Part shown: one piece after another, positions 47,222 to 57,069 of the stretch | Numbering within the stretch: position 1 is the first letter of the stretch | Layout of the letters: each line of letters begins with the position of its first letter | NCBI RefSeq assembly: GCF_018131005.1 | Contig: NZ_JAFCJK010000001.1 | Coordinates: 1,021,345-1,085,344, forward strand | Direction of reading: 5' to 3' | Length of the DNA stretch: 64,000 nt | DNA from: Bradyrhizobium lablabi | Lineage (GTDB): Bacteria; Pseudomonadota; Alphaproteobacteria; Rhizobiales; Xanthobacteraceae | Translations under genes and position numbers: made by a program | Notes under the pieces: model-generated | Seen by the model: only the letters and a program-made list of their open reading frames with translations | Database searches by the model: none | What the model was told of the DNA's origin: nothing

Positions 47222-47235
47222 GGAGCATATGCTCC
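47222..47235. promoter_or_regulatory. Palindromic candidate operator for the MarR regulator
   Basis: Perfect 14-bp palindrome GGAGCATATGCTCC, 38 bp upstream of the NmrA-like gene and within the region between it and the divergent MarR gene. Its length and symmetry suit a MarR dimer. Confidence 0.5.
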
Positions 47236-47420
47236 CATATCAATCCGCGAACCATAAATGATGATCGAGAGACTTGAACTAACTCATCACGATTTCGAGA
47301 CCCGCGCAGCGTAATTTGGGATACACAGAGCGAAGCACGCCGATGTACCGTCTTTCGCCACTTTAAAACCAACGCTTATCCGTGTGTGGGGGGCGGCGGC
47401 GAATTTCGAGGAGTCTTGAC

Positions 47421-47837
47421 GTGGATCGAGCGCTATTTGGTAGATGTAACTGTTTTACAGTTCGGAAGGCGGCGAGGGCGCTCACTCAAGCCTACGATGC
47501 CGCTTTGGCTCCCGCTGGTATCCGCGCGACCCAATTTATGGTCCTAGCGGCGATCGACGAACAAACCGACCTCTTGGTACAAGAACTGGCGAACATTATG
47601 ATGATGGATCGTACGACAATGGGGAAGAATATCCGTCCGCTCACAAGGGACGGGCTTGTGTCTGTTGCAGTATGCGAGGCGGATCGGCGCGGCCGCAGGT
47701 TACGCTTGACCAAGAAGGGGCGCGCTGTATTGAATGAGGCATATCCGTTATGGAAGTGTGCGCAAGATTCCTTGCAGAGAACTCACGGCAGCGAGTTTTT
47801 GCGAAAGCTTCGCATCATGCTCGAGCAGCTGTCATGA
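47421..47837 (+). CDS. MarR-family transcriptional regulator
   Basis: The 138-aa winged-helix regulator has CFTVRKAARALTQAYDAALA, GIRATQFMVLAAI, LANIMMMDRTTMGKNIRPL (recognition helix) and the wing VCEADRRGRRLRLTKKG. The start is GTG 47421 with GAGGAG 7 bp upstream. It probably controls the divergent NmrA-like gene through the palindrome at 47222. Cys residues near the N-terminus (GRCNCF) could make it redox-sensitive; this is inference. Confidence 0.85.
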   Translation: MDRALFGRCNCFTVRKAARALTQAYDAALAPAGIRATQFMVLAAIDEQTDLLVQELANIMMMDRTTMGKNIRPLTRDGLVSVAVCEADRRGRRLRLTKKGRAVLNEAYPLWKCAQDSLQRTHGSEFLRKLRIMLEQLS

Positions 47838-47986
47838 TCGCTTGGGTACTCACAAGCGTGCCGTGCGTCCCGGCCTTGTAGGAAGCTAGAGCGCGTGACG
47901 CGTTACGTATCTCAACCATGACTCCGTGGGTGTCAAGACATGTTCGAGAACACCACTACAATGCAGCCGCGGGATCGGTGCTTGGG

Positions 47987-48985
47987 CTAGGCCTGGGGAA
48001 AAATCTGCGACCAGTCGTTCTTCATGGAAGCGATTACCCAGCCGTTAGCCTGAGCATCGGTAAGCGCACGATCGAGCCGGCCCAGTTCAGATTGCCGATC
48101 ATACGAGTATTCGCGGTTTCCATCGTCATGGTGGATCAGGACACCAAGACGTCGGCCTGGCCCTGTAGTCGTGTATTGAAGTAGTTCGTAGTCGCCATCT
48201 GAGTTACCGAATGCGGCGACGGGCCGGCGACCTAACCTTTCAAGTACTGCGGCCGGTTTTGCGGCACCTTCGTTCAACCGATCGAATTGAGCGAGTTGGA
48301 TCAATTCGCTCCGGCCATTGTTCTCTTGGTAATGAAGTTTGAATGTGCTGCCAATTACCTGATTGGCCATCATGCCGTAGGCTGCTTTGGCCCATGAACG
48401 CAGGAATTCCTGCGTTCCGCCGGACACGATGCAGGTAGCAAAACCGGCGGTACGAAACAACGCAAGGACCTCCTCCATCGGTTGATAAACGCATTCCGTG
48501 TAGTGCCGCCCAAAGCGTGGATGGCGCGCGGTCTTTAGCCATTCGGCGACGCTCTGATGGAGGATCTCGGGAGTCGTGTTACCTTCCGCAGCCATAACGA
48601 TCGCCCCCATGCCGCGAAGGCCACTGTGGGCGACTGCCGAAAAATCGCCAGCAAAGGCCGCATGAAAGGACTCGTGGTTGCCCCACTCGGGACGATCATG
48701 CGCTAAGGAACGGAGGCGTTCCATCGCAAAGGCGACTTCTGCATAGATCGGCTGCTCCGGCCAGAGCGTTCCATCGTTGTCGAATACTGCCAGTCGATCG
48801 GCTGGATCTACGTAGCTGGCCGTTCCCGTCGTGGTAGTGTCGCGGACGAAATCCAATATCGCGCGTTTGCTTGGCCCCTCGCGCCACGAGGGTAGGGGGT
48901 CGGAATTTTGCTGTGATGTCGCATTCGCGGCGGACATGAGGAACAGCGGCAGTGCGGAGAGCTGCCGGCGCGTTAGATGCGACAT
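47987..48985 (-). CDS. HAD-family phosphatase, exported
   Basis: The 332-aa protein begins with a twin-arginine-like leader (MSHLTRRQLSALPLFLMSA, then ANA). The HAD motifs follow: I in LAVFDNDGTLWPEQ, II in CIVSGGTQEFL and IV in PVAAFGNSDGDYELL, giving an Mg-dependent phosphohydrolase of the acid-phosphatase type, probably periplasmic. A broken copy lies at 37172-37470. It is divergent from GMC copy B; the pairing GMC plus HAD occurs twice in the island. Confidence 0.85.
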   Translation of the reverse strand: MSHLTRRQLSALPLFLMSAANATSQQNSDPLPSWREGPSKRAILDFVRDTTTTGTASYVDPADRLAVFDNDGTLWPEQPIYAEVAFAMERLRSLAHDRPEWGNHESFHAAFAGDFSAVAHSGLRGMGAIVMAAEGNTTPEILHQSVAEWLKTARHPRFGRHYTECVYQPMEEVLALFRTAGFATCIVSGGTQEFLRSWAKAAYGMMANQVIGSTFKLHYQENNGRSELIQLAQFDRLNEGAAKPAAVLERLGRRPVAAFGNSDGDYELLQYTTTGPGRRLGVLIHHDDGNREYSYDRQSELGRLDRALTDAQANGWVIASMKNDWSQIFPQA

Positions 48986-49557
48986 TGTTTTGAGCTCCTT
49001 TTGTTTTTGGGTCTCTAGAGATTTGGTCTTGATGCGTCCGTCCAAGCCTGCTGGGTGGGGTTGCTCGCTGGACTTGAGAGTATTCCGCGCGGGAATGATC
49101 GCTCCGCACGGCGTCAACATCCCCGACAGATAATCAACTTAGGGTCCAAGTTTGGCAAATCGGGGAACGCGTTCACGGCGTCGTGTTGATGGGTTGCATT
49201 AGCCCGCGAAGACAGACTGAGGACTAGGGCCGGGCACGCGGTTCGGATTGAGCCCTTCAGGATCGAGACGCTGGACATGGCGACACTTCTTAGATGAGCA
49301 GTTCTGTTGCCTGTCACCTTAGCGCAGCAATGCGGTTCGTTTTATCAACTTTGGGAATAATCGTTATTACACCGGGGCATTTGCCTCGGCTGCGGAAAGG
49401 TTGGAAGCACGCTGAACCAAGACGCGTCTTCCGTTGGTCGCTCTCGAGCGGGCGTAAGAGAGGCGCGTTATTTTCAACAGGGTCTGCATGGATCTGCCTT
49501 CTCGCTCTTGAGCAGCGAAGCGCTTCAAGCACCTCCTGTGTGTGAGGAGCGGTATCC
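48986..49557. other. Divergent promoter region between HAD and GMC copy B
   Basis: These 572 bp have no gene I can support. They contain an AT-rich patch (about 49329-49374, TTTTATCAACTTTG and AATAATCGTTATT) that may be a promoter. A GAGGAG ribosome site precedes the GMC gene. Confidence 0.4.
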
Positions 49558-51108
49558 ATGACTTCGAGCTATGATTACGTGATCGTTGGTGCAGGTTCGG
49601 CTGGTTGTGTGCTGGCGGCACGACTGAGTGAAAAGCCTGATGCGCGCGTAGCACTTGTTGAGGCTGGGGGATCGGGCTCTGCCCCGGAGATTCAGATCCC
49701 GATCTTATTTCCGCAACTGTTCAAAACGAAGTTTGACTGGGATTTCGCCTCCGAGCCGGAGCCTGCGCTTGACGAGCGCCGTCTTTACATTCCGCGCGGA
49801 AAGGTGCTGGGCGGCAGCTCTTCCATGAACGCGATGATTTATATCCGCGGGAATCCCGCTGATTTCGATGAATGGGCGGAGCAGGGGGCTGTCGGTTGGT
49901 CCTATCGGGAAATGCTGCCCCATTTCATCGAGGCGGAAGGCAACGAGCGGGCTCGTAGCGACTCCCACGGCAGGGTGGGCCCGCTTACTGTGAGTGATGG
50001 CAGATCGCTCCATCCACTGGTGGACCGGTTCGTCGATGCTGGGATCGAGGCGGGTCATCGCCACAATGATGATTTTAACGGAGAGTCGCAGCTCGGCATT
50101 GGTCGCTTTCAGCTTACGCAACGAGATGGCGAGCGCTGCAGTGTCGCGGCGGCGTACCTTGACTCGGTCCAGGGAAGAAGGAATCTCAGCGTAATCACGG
50201 AGGCTCTCGTGACGCGTCTGTTGTTTGAAGGTACTCGCGCAACAGGAATATCGATGCTCGTTAATGGGACGGAGGTGGCGCTCCGAGCAGAGCGTGAAGT
50301 CATCCTTTGCGCTGGGGCCTATGGTTCGCCGCAGATGCTTATGCTGTCTGGAGTCGGTCCCGCCGACCACCTCAAGTCTCTTGGGATATCTCCGTTGATC
50401 GATCTCCCAGTCGGTGAGAACCTGCAAGATCATCCAGTCGTTTACCTCAGTTATTTGACCAGCGAAGCGAGTTTGCTTGGCTCGGGGTCGGAGGCTGACC
50501 TCTCACTTTTTCACAATGAACGGCGCGGACCCTTAACCTCGAACATTGCCGAAGCCGGCGGGTTCGCCGTGAGTCGTCCTGATCTAGAGGCGCCCGACAT
50601 TCAGCTGCACATGGCGCCTATTATGTTCGCCGACGAAGGATTGACGCCGCCTCACGACCACGCCGTCACGATCGCCTCTGGTGTGCTGAAGCCGACTAGT
50701 CGCGGCTCCGTTAGACTTCGATCGAGCCGGCCAGATGCGAAGCCACGAATATTCTGTAACTTTCTGAACACGCCCGAAGATCGGAGCGCCATGGTTATCG
50801 GTGTTGAGATGATCCGCGACATTGTTCGGCAACCGAACCTCGCCGAGGTTATTCGCGCCGACTATCGGACCCCCGCGTCGGGCAGCCGTGCCGATATCTG
50901 GTCATTTATCGAAAGGTACGCTGGCACGATCTATCACCCGACTAGTACTTGCAGTATCGGCGCGGTGGTTGATCCAACGCTGCACGTTTACGGCATTGAG
51001 GGCGTACGTGTTGTTGATGCCTCCATCATGCCAACGATTGTTCGGGGCAATACGAACGCCACTGTGGTTGCCATCGCCGAGAAAGCCGCCAAACTGATTG
51101 CAGGCTAG
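49558..51108 (+). CDS. GMC-family FAD oxidoreductase, copy B
   Basis: The 516-aa paralogue of the gene at 37758-39326 has [55 protein letters not shown], catalytic [15 protein letters not shown] and [18 protein letters not shown]. The two differ throughout but align without large gaps, so the duplication is old or they were acquired separately. It is followed on the same strand by a LysR regulator, which may control it. Confidence 0.9.
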   Translation: MTSSYDYVIVGAGSAGCVLAARLSEKPDARVALVEAGGSGSAPEIQIPILFPQLFKTKFDWDFASEPEPALDERRLYIPRGKVLGGSSSMNAMIYIRGNPADFDEWAEQGAVGWSYREMLPHFIEAEGNERARSDSHGRVGPLTVSDGRSLHPLVDRFVDAGIEAGHRHNDDFNGESQLGIGRFQLTQRDGERCSVAAAYLDSVQGRRNLSVITEALVTRLLFEGTRATGISMLVNGTEVALRAEREVILCAGAYGSPQMLMLSGVGPADHLKSLGISPLIDLPVGENLQDHPVVYLSYLTSEASLLGSGSEADLSLFHNERRGPLTSNIAEAGGFAVSRPDLEAPDIQLHMAPIMFADEGLTPPHDHAVTIASGVLKPTSRGSVRLRSSRPDAKPRIFCNFLNTPEDRSAMVIGVEMIRDIVRQPNLAEVIRADYRTPASGSRADIWSFIERYAGTIYHPTSTCSIGAVVDPTLHVYGIEGVRVVDASIMPTIVRGNTNATVVAIAEKAAKLIAG

Positions 51109-51396
51109 TAAGCGACGCCCACGCAGGACTTGCGGTTGACGCGAACCGGACCCAGCTACTCGGGAGTCGGCATTCGGTCTGGAAGCTTCAGGATAGCGTG
51201 ATTGACGAGCGTGTGATCGGTGGGCAGCGTTGGTGGGTAACATCGCATCTCGCAATGACGTTTTGGTCGTGGCAGATTTCTCGCGTCCAAAGCAGCCTGT
51301 TCGTACGCGCTATTTGCGCAGCGCAGCTCGTGTTCTGGCCTGGCCGGAGATTTGGACAAACCGTCCTTAAGAGTGGGTTATTTCAAAAGGATACTG

Positions 51397-52329
51397 ATGG
51401 ACCGTTTGGCCGCCATGGAAGCCTTTGTCCGCGTCGTCGATACCGGATCATTTTCGGTCGCCGCGCGGCAGCTTCGTATCGGGCAACCAGCGGTCTCCCG
51501 AGCAATTGCGCAACTTGAAGCGCGTTTGGGAGCGCGGCTCTTATCGCGCTCGACGCATGGCCTTGCTGCGACCGAGGCAGGGCAGAATTTCTACGAACAT
51601 GCCAAGCGGTCTATCGAAGAAGCAGACGAGGCCGACCTGGCGGCGCGTGGTGCCGCTGCCGCCCTTTCTGGGCGGCTGCGGGTCAGTGCGGCCGTGACAT
51701 TCGCTCGTCTCCACGTTATCCCGTTTCTGGGCGAATTTCTTGCAGCGCATCCAGCACTCGATATGGACGTCGTATTGGACGATCGCAATGTCGACCTGAT
51801 CGACGCCGGCATTGACGTTGCGTTGCGAATGGCCGAGCTCACCGACTCTGCTCTGACTGCGCGAAAGATCGGGCAGGCACGTCGTCTGCTGCTCGGTACC
51901 CCGGCCTACTTCGAAAGAGCGGGCGAACCGAAGCTACCAGCCGAGTTGAATAGCCATGAGGCCGTGATCTACGATGTGCGAGGCGGCGGCTCGGATTGGA
52001 CATTTGTGCGGGGGGCGGCCCAAGCGGCGGTGCATCTTAAAGGCCGGATCCACGTCACGGCGGCGGAGGGCGTCCGGGAGGCGGTGTTCGCCGATCTCGG
52101 TTTGGCGGTGGCGTCGGAGTGGATGTTTGCGCCAGAGCTATCGTCAGGGCGCGTAAAGCCAGTACTCCAGGACTGGTGCCTTCCGTCGATTGATCTATGG
52201 GCGGTTTTCCCAACAGGCCGGCAGGCAGGTGCCAAGGCACGGAGCTTTATCGATTTCATTGAAAGCCGTTTAAGCAGAGCAAAAGGGTCCGAAGACGAGG
52301 GAGCAGCGAATGGCATCGGCAACACCTGA
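51397..52329 (+). CDS. LysR-family transcriptional regulator
   Basis: The 310-aa protein has a winged helix-turn-helix (MDRLAAMEAFVRVVDTGSFS, AARQLRIGQPAVSRAIAQLE, LLSRSTHGLAATEAG) and a periplasmic-binding-like effector domain (GRLRVSAAVTFARLHVIPFL, VDLIDAGIDVALRMAEL). It belongs to the CrgA/AaeR subgroup. ATG 51397 fits the family; upstream in-frame codons are extra. The likely target is the GMC operon just upstream or the island genes nearby. Confidence 0.88.
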   Translation: MDRLAAMEAFVRVVDTGSFSVAARQLRIGQPAVSRAIAQLEARLGARLLSRSTHGLAATEAGQNFYEHAKRSIEEADEADLAARGAAAALSGRLRVSAAVTFARLHVIPFLGEFLAAHPALDMDVVLDDRNVDLIDAGIDVALRMAELTDSALTARKIGQARRLLLGTPAYFERAGEPKLPAELNSHEAVIYDVRGGGSDWTFVRGAAQAAVHLKGRIHVTAAEGVREAVFADLGLAVASEWMFAPELSSGRVKPVLQDWCLPSIDLWAVFPTGRQAGAKARSFIDFIESRLSRAKGSEDEGAANGIGNT

Positions 52330-52497
52330 CGGATGCGGCGCCTCGGCTGCGCAGGCCGGCCTCGGCAATGCTGCCGAAATCTTCGGAGTGCTGTCATGCC
52401 GCCATCGTTGGCAAAGCGCGAATCAAAGTTGATGGACTCGGAGAGGAGTCGATCCGGTACGGATCACCAGCTGCGCCGGACGCCGTCAGACAGAGCA

Positions 52498-52539
52498 CAT
52501 ACCGCCGTCGACCAGAATCTCGCTGCCAGCCACGAAGTT
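52498..52539 (-). pseudogene. Tail of an SDR gene
   Basis: The minus strand reads NFVAGSEILVDGGM, the C-terminal signature of short-chain dehydrogenases ((V/I)DGG(M/Y)). No other part of an SDR can be followed around it. It is a short remnant left by rearrangement. Confidence 0.45.
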
Positions 52540-52584
52540 ACGGTGGATCGATGTCGATGGCGAGACAGGAACGCCCGGTCATTT

Positions 52585-53249
52585 CCGCAGCAATCCTTAC
52601 GAGTCTCTACCCAGCGACAGCAACGTTCCGGGCTCGGCATTGAAGCTCAGCGCGCCGCAATCCAGCAATTTGCGGCCAATGAGTCACTTGCGATCAGTGC
52701 AGAGTTCGTCGAGTTCGAAAGCGCAAGGGGGCCGACGCGCTCGACAGGCGGCCGCAGCTTGCAGCGGCCTTAGCTGCAGCCAAGGCTTCGAAGTGCAGCG
52801 TAGTTCTCGCAAAACTCGATCGGCTTTCCCGCGATGTGGCCTTTGTCGCTGGCCTGATGGCCCAACGCGTCCTCTTCATTGTTGCTGAGCTGGGACGGGA
52901 TGCTGATCCTTCATGCTGCATCTTTACGCTGCTTTGGCTGAGAAGGAACGGCGGCTGATCTCGGAACGGACGAAGGCGGCTCTGTCAGCGAAGAAGGCGA
53001 GCGGGATAAGGCTCGGCAACCCCCACAATCTGGGGTCTGGCCGGCTCCCGCGGACGTGCAATCCAGGTCGCGGCAGCGGACGAATTCGCCCAAACCGTGC
53101 TGCCGGTAATCCGGGCGATCCAGGCGGCAGGCACCGCAAGCTTCGCATCAATCGCCAGCGTTCTCAACGCGCGCGGCGTCAAGTCAGCCCGGGGCGCCAA
53201 GTGGCACGTGTCCTCGGTCGCGAACGTGCTTGGCCGGACGCCAGGCTAG
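52585..53249 (+). pseudogene. Serine recombinase (resolvase/invertase), multiply frameshifted
   Basis: Pieces in order on the + strand: LRVSTQRQQRSGLGIEAQRA (start of the catalytic domain), [17 protein letters not shown], then in another frame [40 protein letters not shown] and [18 protein letters not shown], then in a third frame [20 protein letters not shown] and [19 protein letters not shown], and finally pieces of the DNA-binding tail ([24 protein letters not shown]). The N-terminal start is not clear. It is a dead copy of a recombinase type common in rhizobial mobile elements. Confidence 0.75.
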
Positions 53250-53552
53250 CGTCAGCCCAGTCGCCTTTTATAGACGGGAAGAAATGCGAGTGCCCCAATC
53301 CTAGGCTCGCAGGCTTAACCCGTCTCGGTCCGGAGCAAGCCTTGTCAGAACTATTAGCAAAGTCATCGGCTTCGTCCGAAAGGGGCGGACAGGCATTACC
53401 CCTTTCGGCCCTCCGCCGCAGCGTGCAGCATCGCGCATAGTCGGACGACGTTAGCGGCCGTGAGGCTGCGCATCTTCTCAATTAACGCGTTCGCGGGGCG
53501 AGAATGCCAGATCGCGGCTAAACGCGGGACTGGCGACAGCAGGGAGGCTCGT

Positions 53553-53906
53553 TCACTCGAGGTCATAGGCCTCTGACGCTGAGAAAATGGCGCCGACGCG
53601 CGGATTGGACAGCAGCGTCTGGCCTGCTTGAAGGACGTTGATCTTTCCCTGTTGTACGAATTCGACGTAGTAGCAATCCTTGTCGAGCTTCGCGATGTGC
53701 CGCTCGCGTCGCGCGATCCGCTGCTCCGATAGCAAGACGTCCGTCACCGTAACAGCGCCGAACCGCGCTTCTCGGATAAAGCCCTGATAGTCGGATAGTT
53801 TATCGGCGCTGACATCGACATGGACATAGACGTCGAAAATAGCTCCTTGCCAAGCCGCATAACGCTTGGACGGCTCCAGGTCCTCCGTCGTGAACACGAG
53901 ATCCAT
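53553..53906 (-). pseudogene. AraC-family regulator, truncated (lacks the HTH)
   Basis: The 117-aa frame from ATG 53906 (MDLVFTTEDLEPSKRYAAW) encodes an AraC_binding_2-type sensing domain: YQGFIREARFGAVTVTDVLL, RHIAKLDKDCYYVEFVQQGK and LLSNPRVGAIFSASEAYDLE, then stops. Normal members continue for about 200 more residues with two helix-turn-helix motifs. It cannot bind DNA in the usual way and is probably a remnant. Confidence 0.6.
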
Positions 53907-54149
53907 CAGTGATCCATCCGGCCGAGAGCTCAGGGCCTTTGTGCGTCGCACAAGAGGTTGGAGGACCGGAGCCTAGATGTGCAGCGGCTGCGCGCAAGCC
54001 AACTTTGCGCGCAAACGCAAAAGCTGTGCGCTCCGGGACAAGCGTCCGCTTGGTCCGGTGGGCTATTGAGAACAAAAACGGGAGGATGCATTCTCGCGCG
54101 CACCGACACGACGTAGGTGGGCGCGATCTGCTTTTCCAGGGATGCAGCA

Positions 54150-56039
54150 ATGGATGTTGCCTTGCCCTCGCCAATAACAACGAGGTTTACGAGACTTGTC
54201 ACGTCCATTGCCGACGTCGAGGCGTTGGAGCGATTGCCATATGACTCTCTCGTGCCTGCGTGCAATCTCTATCACCTCTTCGAGGCCACAGCGCGATTAC
54301 ACCCCGACAGGCAAGCGCTGACAGTTCTGATGCCCGACCAATCCGGCCAAGTCAGCCTCACGCATCGTCAATTGCTCGTGGCGATATCCCGCGCGGCGAA
54401 TTTATTCAGGTCGTGCGGAATTGCGCCGGGTGGTCCCACCATTGCAGTGCTGTGCCCAATTCTGCCGCAGATATTTCCGGCCCTGCTCGGTGCACAGGTC
54501 GCGGGCGTCGCCAGTTCGATCAACTATCTGCTGAATGAAGATACGATCGTCCACCTACTTAAAGGCCAGAACGCGACAGTTCTGGTGATACCATCAGAAT
54601 CGGCCGATCCGGTGATCTGGCAGAAGGCCATCAACGTAATTGCGCGCGTGGAATCTCTGCAGAAGATTCTAGTCGTAGGAGAGAGTCGAAGTCCCTCGGG
54701 TCGCTTCATAAGTTTCGACGAAGCGACTTCAGATCACGGGGGTTCGCTTGATTTCAAGCCCTCGGATGATCGGCAGACGGTGTGCGCACTTTTTCACACC
54801 GGTGGAACGACCGGTCGCCCTAAACTCGTTCGGCTGACACATGGCAATCAGATTCATGCCGCTTGGGGATTCGCGCAGGTTCATGGGCTGATCGAACTGG
54901 ATGTCGCTTTGAACGGCTTTCCGCTGTTTCACGTCGGTGGCACCATAACCGTAGGTTTGTCGATTCTTGCCGCCGGTGGACACGTCATCATCCCCTCGCC
55001 CTACAGCCTCCGAGGCCCGCAGGTCATTCGCGACTACTGGTATACCGTTGCGCGCTTTGGTGTCACGATTGTAAGCGGTGTACCGACGTCGATCGCTGCA
55101 CTGGCCGAGGTCCCTATCGGGACTTGCGATGTGAGGACGGTCAGGATGGCGCTGACCGGAGGCGCGGTGCTCCCGAAGGCGGTCAGCGACCGCTTCCAGG
55201 TCCGGACGGGAATCAAATTATTCGAAACTTACGGGATGACCGAAACGGCGGCAGCGATCGCCTTTAATCCGGGGCGTGGAGAGCCGCTGCAAGGCAGCGT
55301 CGGGTTCAGAGCACCGTTCTCAAAAACGAAGATCGTCGCGCTCGGCGACACGGACGTGAAAAAAGAATGTCCGCCGCTTTCGAGCGGCCTGGTGCTGGTC
55401 AGAGGCCCGCAGGTCTTTCCGGGATATGTCGATCCCAGGCACAACCGGGGCGTCCTGACGGATGATCACTGGATCGTCACGGGCGACGTCGGCTATCTTA
55501 CCAAGGACGAACGGTTAGTTCTCACGGGCCGCGAAAAGGACTTGATCGTCCGGAGTGGCCACAACATCGACCCTGCCGCGATCGAAGACGTCGCGAACGC
55601 ATTTCCCGGGGTGCAGATGAGCTCCGCGGTCGGCATGCCGGATGCTTATGCCGGCGAAGTCCCTATCCTCTTCGTGGTGCCATCGCCGAACCAGACGATC
55701 GATCTGGCACAATTGCGCGACCATCTTGAACTCAACGTCCATGAGCCCCCGGCGCGACCGAAGCGTGTCGTGTTGCTGGATACACTTCCGGTCACTGCCG
55801 TCGGCAAGATCTTCAAACCGATGCTCCGTGATCTCGCCGTTAAGGAGAAGGTGCGGGCGGAAATCGACGAGCTCTTTGGTTCAGCCACTAGCGCGGATAT
55901 CCAGGTGGAGAAGGACGACAAGCTGAATACGATCGTCCGTGTCTCGGTCGGCTCCAGCGATAAGGCGTTGCTAAGCAAGCTCGCCGTGAGCCTGTCGGCG
56001 CTGCCCCAAGCGTATCGAATAGAGAGTATTTCGCCTTGA
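54150..56039 (+). CDS. AMP-dependent acyl-CoA synthetase
   Basis: The 629-aa ligase has the adenylate loop FHTGGTTGRPKLVRLTHGN, FETYGMTETAAAIAFNPG (motif A5), TGDVGYLTKDERLVLTGREK (A7/A8) and the C-terminal PVTAVGKIFKPML with the catalytic Lys. The length and layout match a group of acyl-CoA synthetases of about 630 residues. ATG 54150 has AGGGA upstream; a GTG at 54117 is also open. It is the first gene of the transport operon, 19 bp before a permease gene, which suggests that the imported compound, or its hydrolysis product, is a carboxylic acid that must be activated. Confidence 0.88.
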   Translation: MDVALPSPITTRFTRLVTSIADVEALERLPYDSLVPACNLYHLFEATARLHPDRQALTVLMPDQSGQVSLTHRQLLVAISRAANLFRSCGIAPGGPTIAVLCPILPQIFPALLGAQVAGVASSINYLLNEDTIVHLLKGQNATVLVIPSESADPVIWQKAINVIARVESLQKILVVGESRSPSGRFISFDEATSDHGGSLDFKPSDDRQTVCALFHTGGTTGRPKLVRLTHGNQIHAAWGFAQVHGLIELDVALNGFPLFHVGGTITVGLSILAAGGHVIIPSPYSLRGPQVIRDYWYTVARFGVTIVSGVPTSIAALAEVPIGTCDVRTVRMALTGGAVLPKAVSDRFQVRTGIKLFETYGMTETAAAIAFNPGRGEPLQGSVGFRAPFSKTKIVALGDTDVKKECPPLSSGLVLVRGPQVFPGYVDPRHNRGVLTDDHWIVTGDVGYLTKDERLVLTGREKDLIVRSGHNIDPAAIEDVANAFPGVQMSSAVGMPDAYAGEVPILFVVPSPNQTIDLAQLRDHLELNVHEPPARPKRVVLLDTLPVTAVGKIFKPMLRDLAVKEKVRAEIDELFGSATSADIQVEKDDKLNTIVRVSVGSSDKALLSKLAVSLSALPQAYRIESISP

Positions 56040-56058
56040 GCTTTGATGAGAGCAAGCA

Positions 56059-57030
56059 ATGAAACGCGTTCGGTTCAGTCAGCAGGAAATCGTGTTCGCG
56101 GTTTTCACGGTACTGTTTCTCGTATTTTCGATCTTTCTCCAAGGCTTTCTCACCGCCGACAATATGCTGACGCTGCTGCAGAACGTGGCCGTGCTCGGTA
56201 TTCTCGGCCTGGCCATGGCGATCGTCGTGATCGGTCGCGGCATCGATCTCTCGCTGATTGCCGCGCTCGCGGTTCCTGGCGGCCTCGTGTTGCAAATGGT
56301 GCAGAACGGACACTCGCTGCCAGCATCCGTGTTGGCCGCATTCCTTCTATCGATCGCGATTGGCGTCGTCAACGGATGGCTCATCGCCTATGCCGAAGTT
56401 CCGCCGCTGTTTGCTACTCTCGCCACCGGCCTCTTTGTCGCCGGACTTGGCCAAGCGGCGCTCTTCCAGCTCGACGTCGTCCAGTGGAGTGACGGCATGG
56501 CGGGGTTTGAGCGGCTCGGACAAGGTAGCATCCTGGGCATCCCGACTTCGATCGTCATGTTTGCAATTGCCTGTATCGTGGTGTTCGTGGTCCTGCGCCG
56601 TACCCGTTGGGGAGCTTACATCTATGCTGTCGGCGATAATCCGTTTGCCGCGCGCGTCACCGGCATTCCGTCCAGGCCGATCGTCGTGCTCCAATATGTC
56701 CTGGCGGCGCTGATCGGCTGCTTTGCCGGGCTGGTGATGGCGGCTTCCGTTAACTCCATGCCGACCCGGATCTTCAATTCGACGCTGATCTACGACGTTA
56801 TACTCGTCGTGGTGCTCGGCGGCATCGGACTCTCTGGAGGACGCGGTGGCGTTGTCAACGTCATCATTGGCACGCTGCTGATCGGGACCATGCTGAACGG
56901 AATGACCATCCTGGATATTCCCTATGCTGGGCAGAACCTGATCAAGGGCGTGGTCCTCTTGATCGCTGTCATCACTGACACGTTCTTGAATCCACGCAAT
57001 GAAGAAACGGCCCAGCAAGGCGACATCTGA
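56059..57030 (+). CDS. CUT2-type (ribose/RbsC-like) ABC transporter permease
   Basis: The 323-aa membrane protein has about nine helices and the family signature VVIGRGIDLSLIAALAV, GVVNGWLIAYAEVPPLFATL, TRWGAYIYAVGDNPFAARVTG and VVLGGIGLSGGRGG. It forms the pore of an inner-membrane importer, probably as a heterodimer with the permease-propeller fusion at 58174, since the operon has two different permeases and one ATPase. Confidence 0.9.
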   Translation: MKRVRFSQQEIVFAVFTVLFLVFSIFLQGFLTADNMLTLLQNVAVLGILGLAMAIVVIGRGIDLSLIAALAVPGGLVLQMVQNGHSLPASVLAAFLLSIAIGVVNGWLIAYAEVPPLFATLATGLFVAGLGQAALFQLDVVQWSDGMAGFERLGQGSILGIPTSIVMFAIACIVVFVVLRRTRWGAYIYAVGDNPFAARVTGIPSRPIVVLQYVLAALIGCFAGLVMAASVNSMPTRIFNSTLIYDVILVVVLGGIGLSGGRGGVVNVIIGTLLIGTMLNGMTILDIPYAGQNLIKGVVLLIAVITDTFLNPRNEETAQQGDI

Positions 57031-57069
57031 TTCGCCGAGACATCAAAAACATCAACCAAGGAGGAAACA

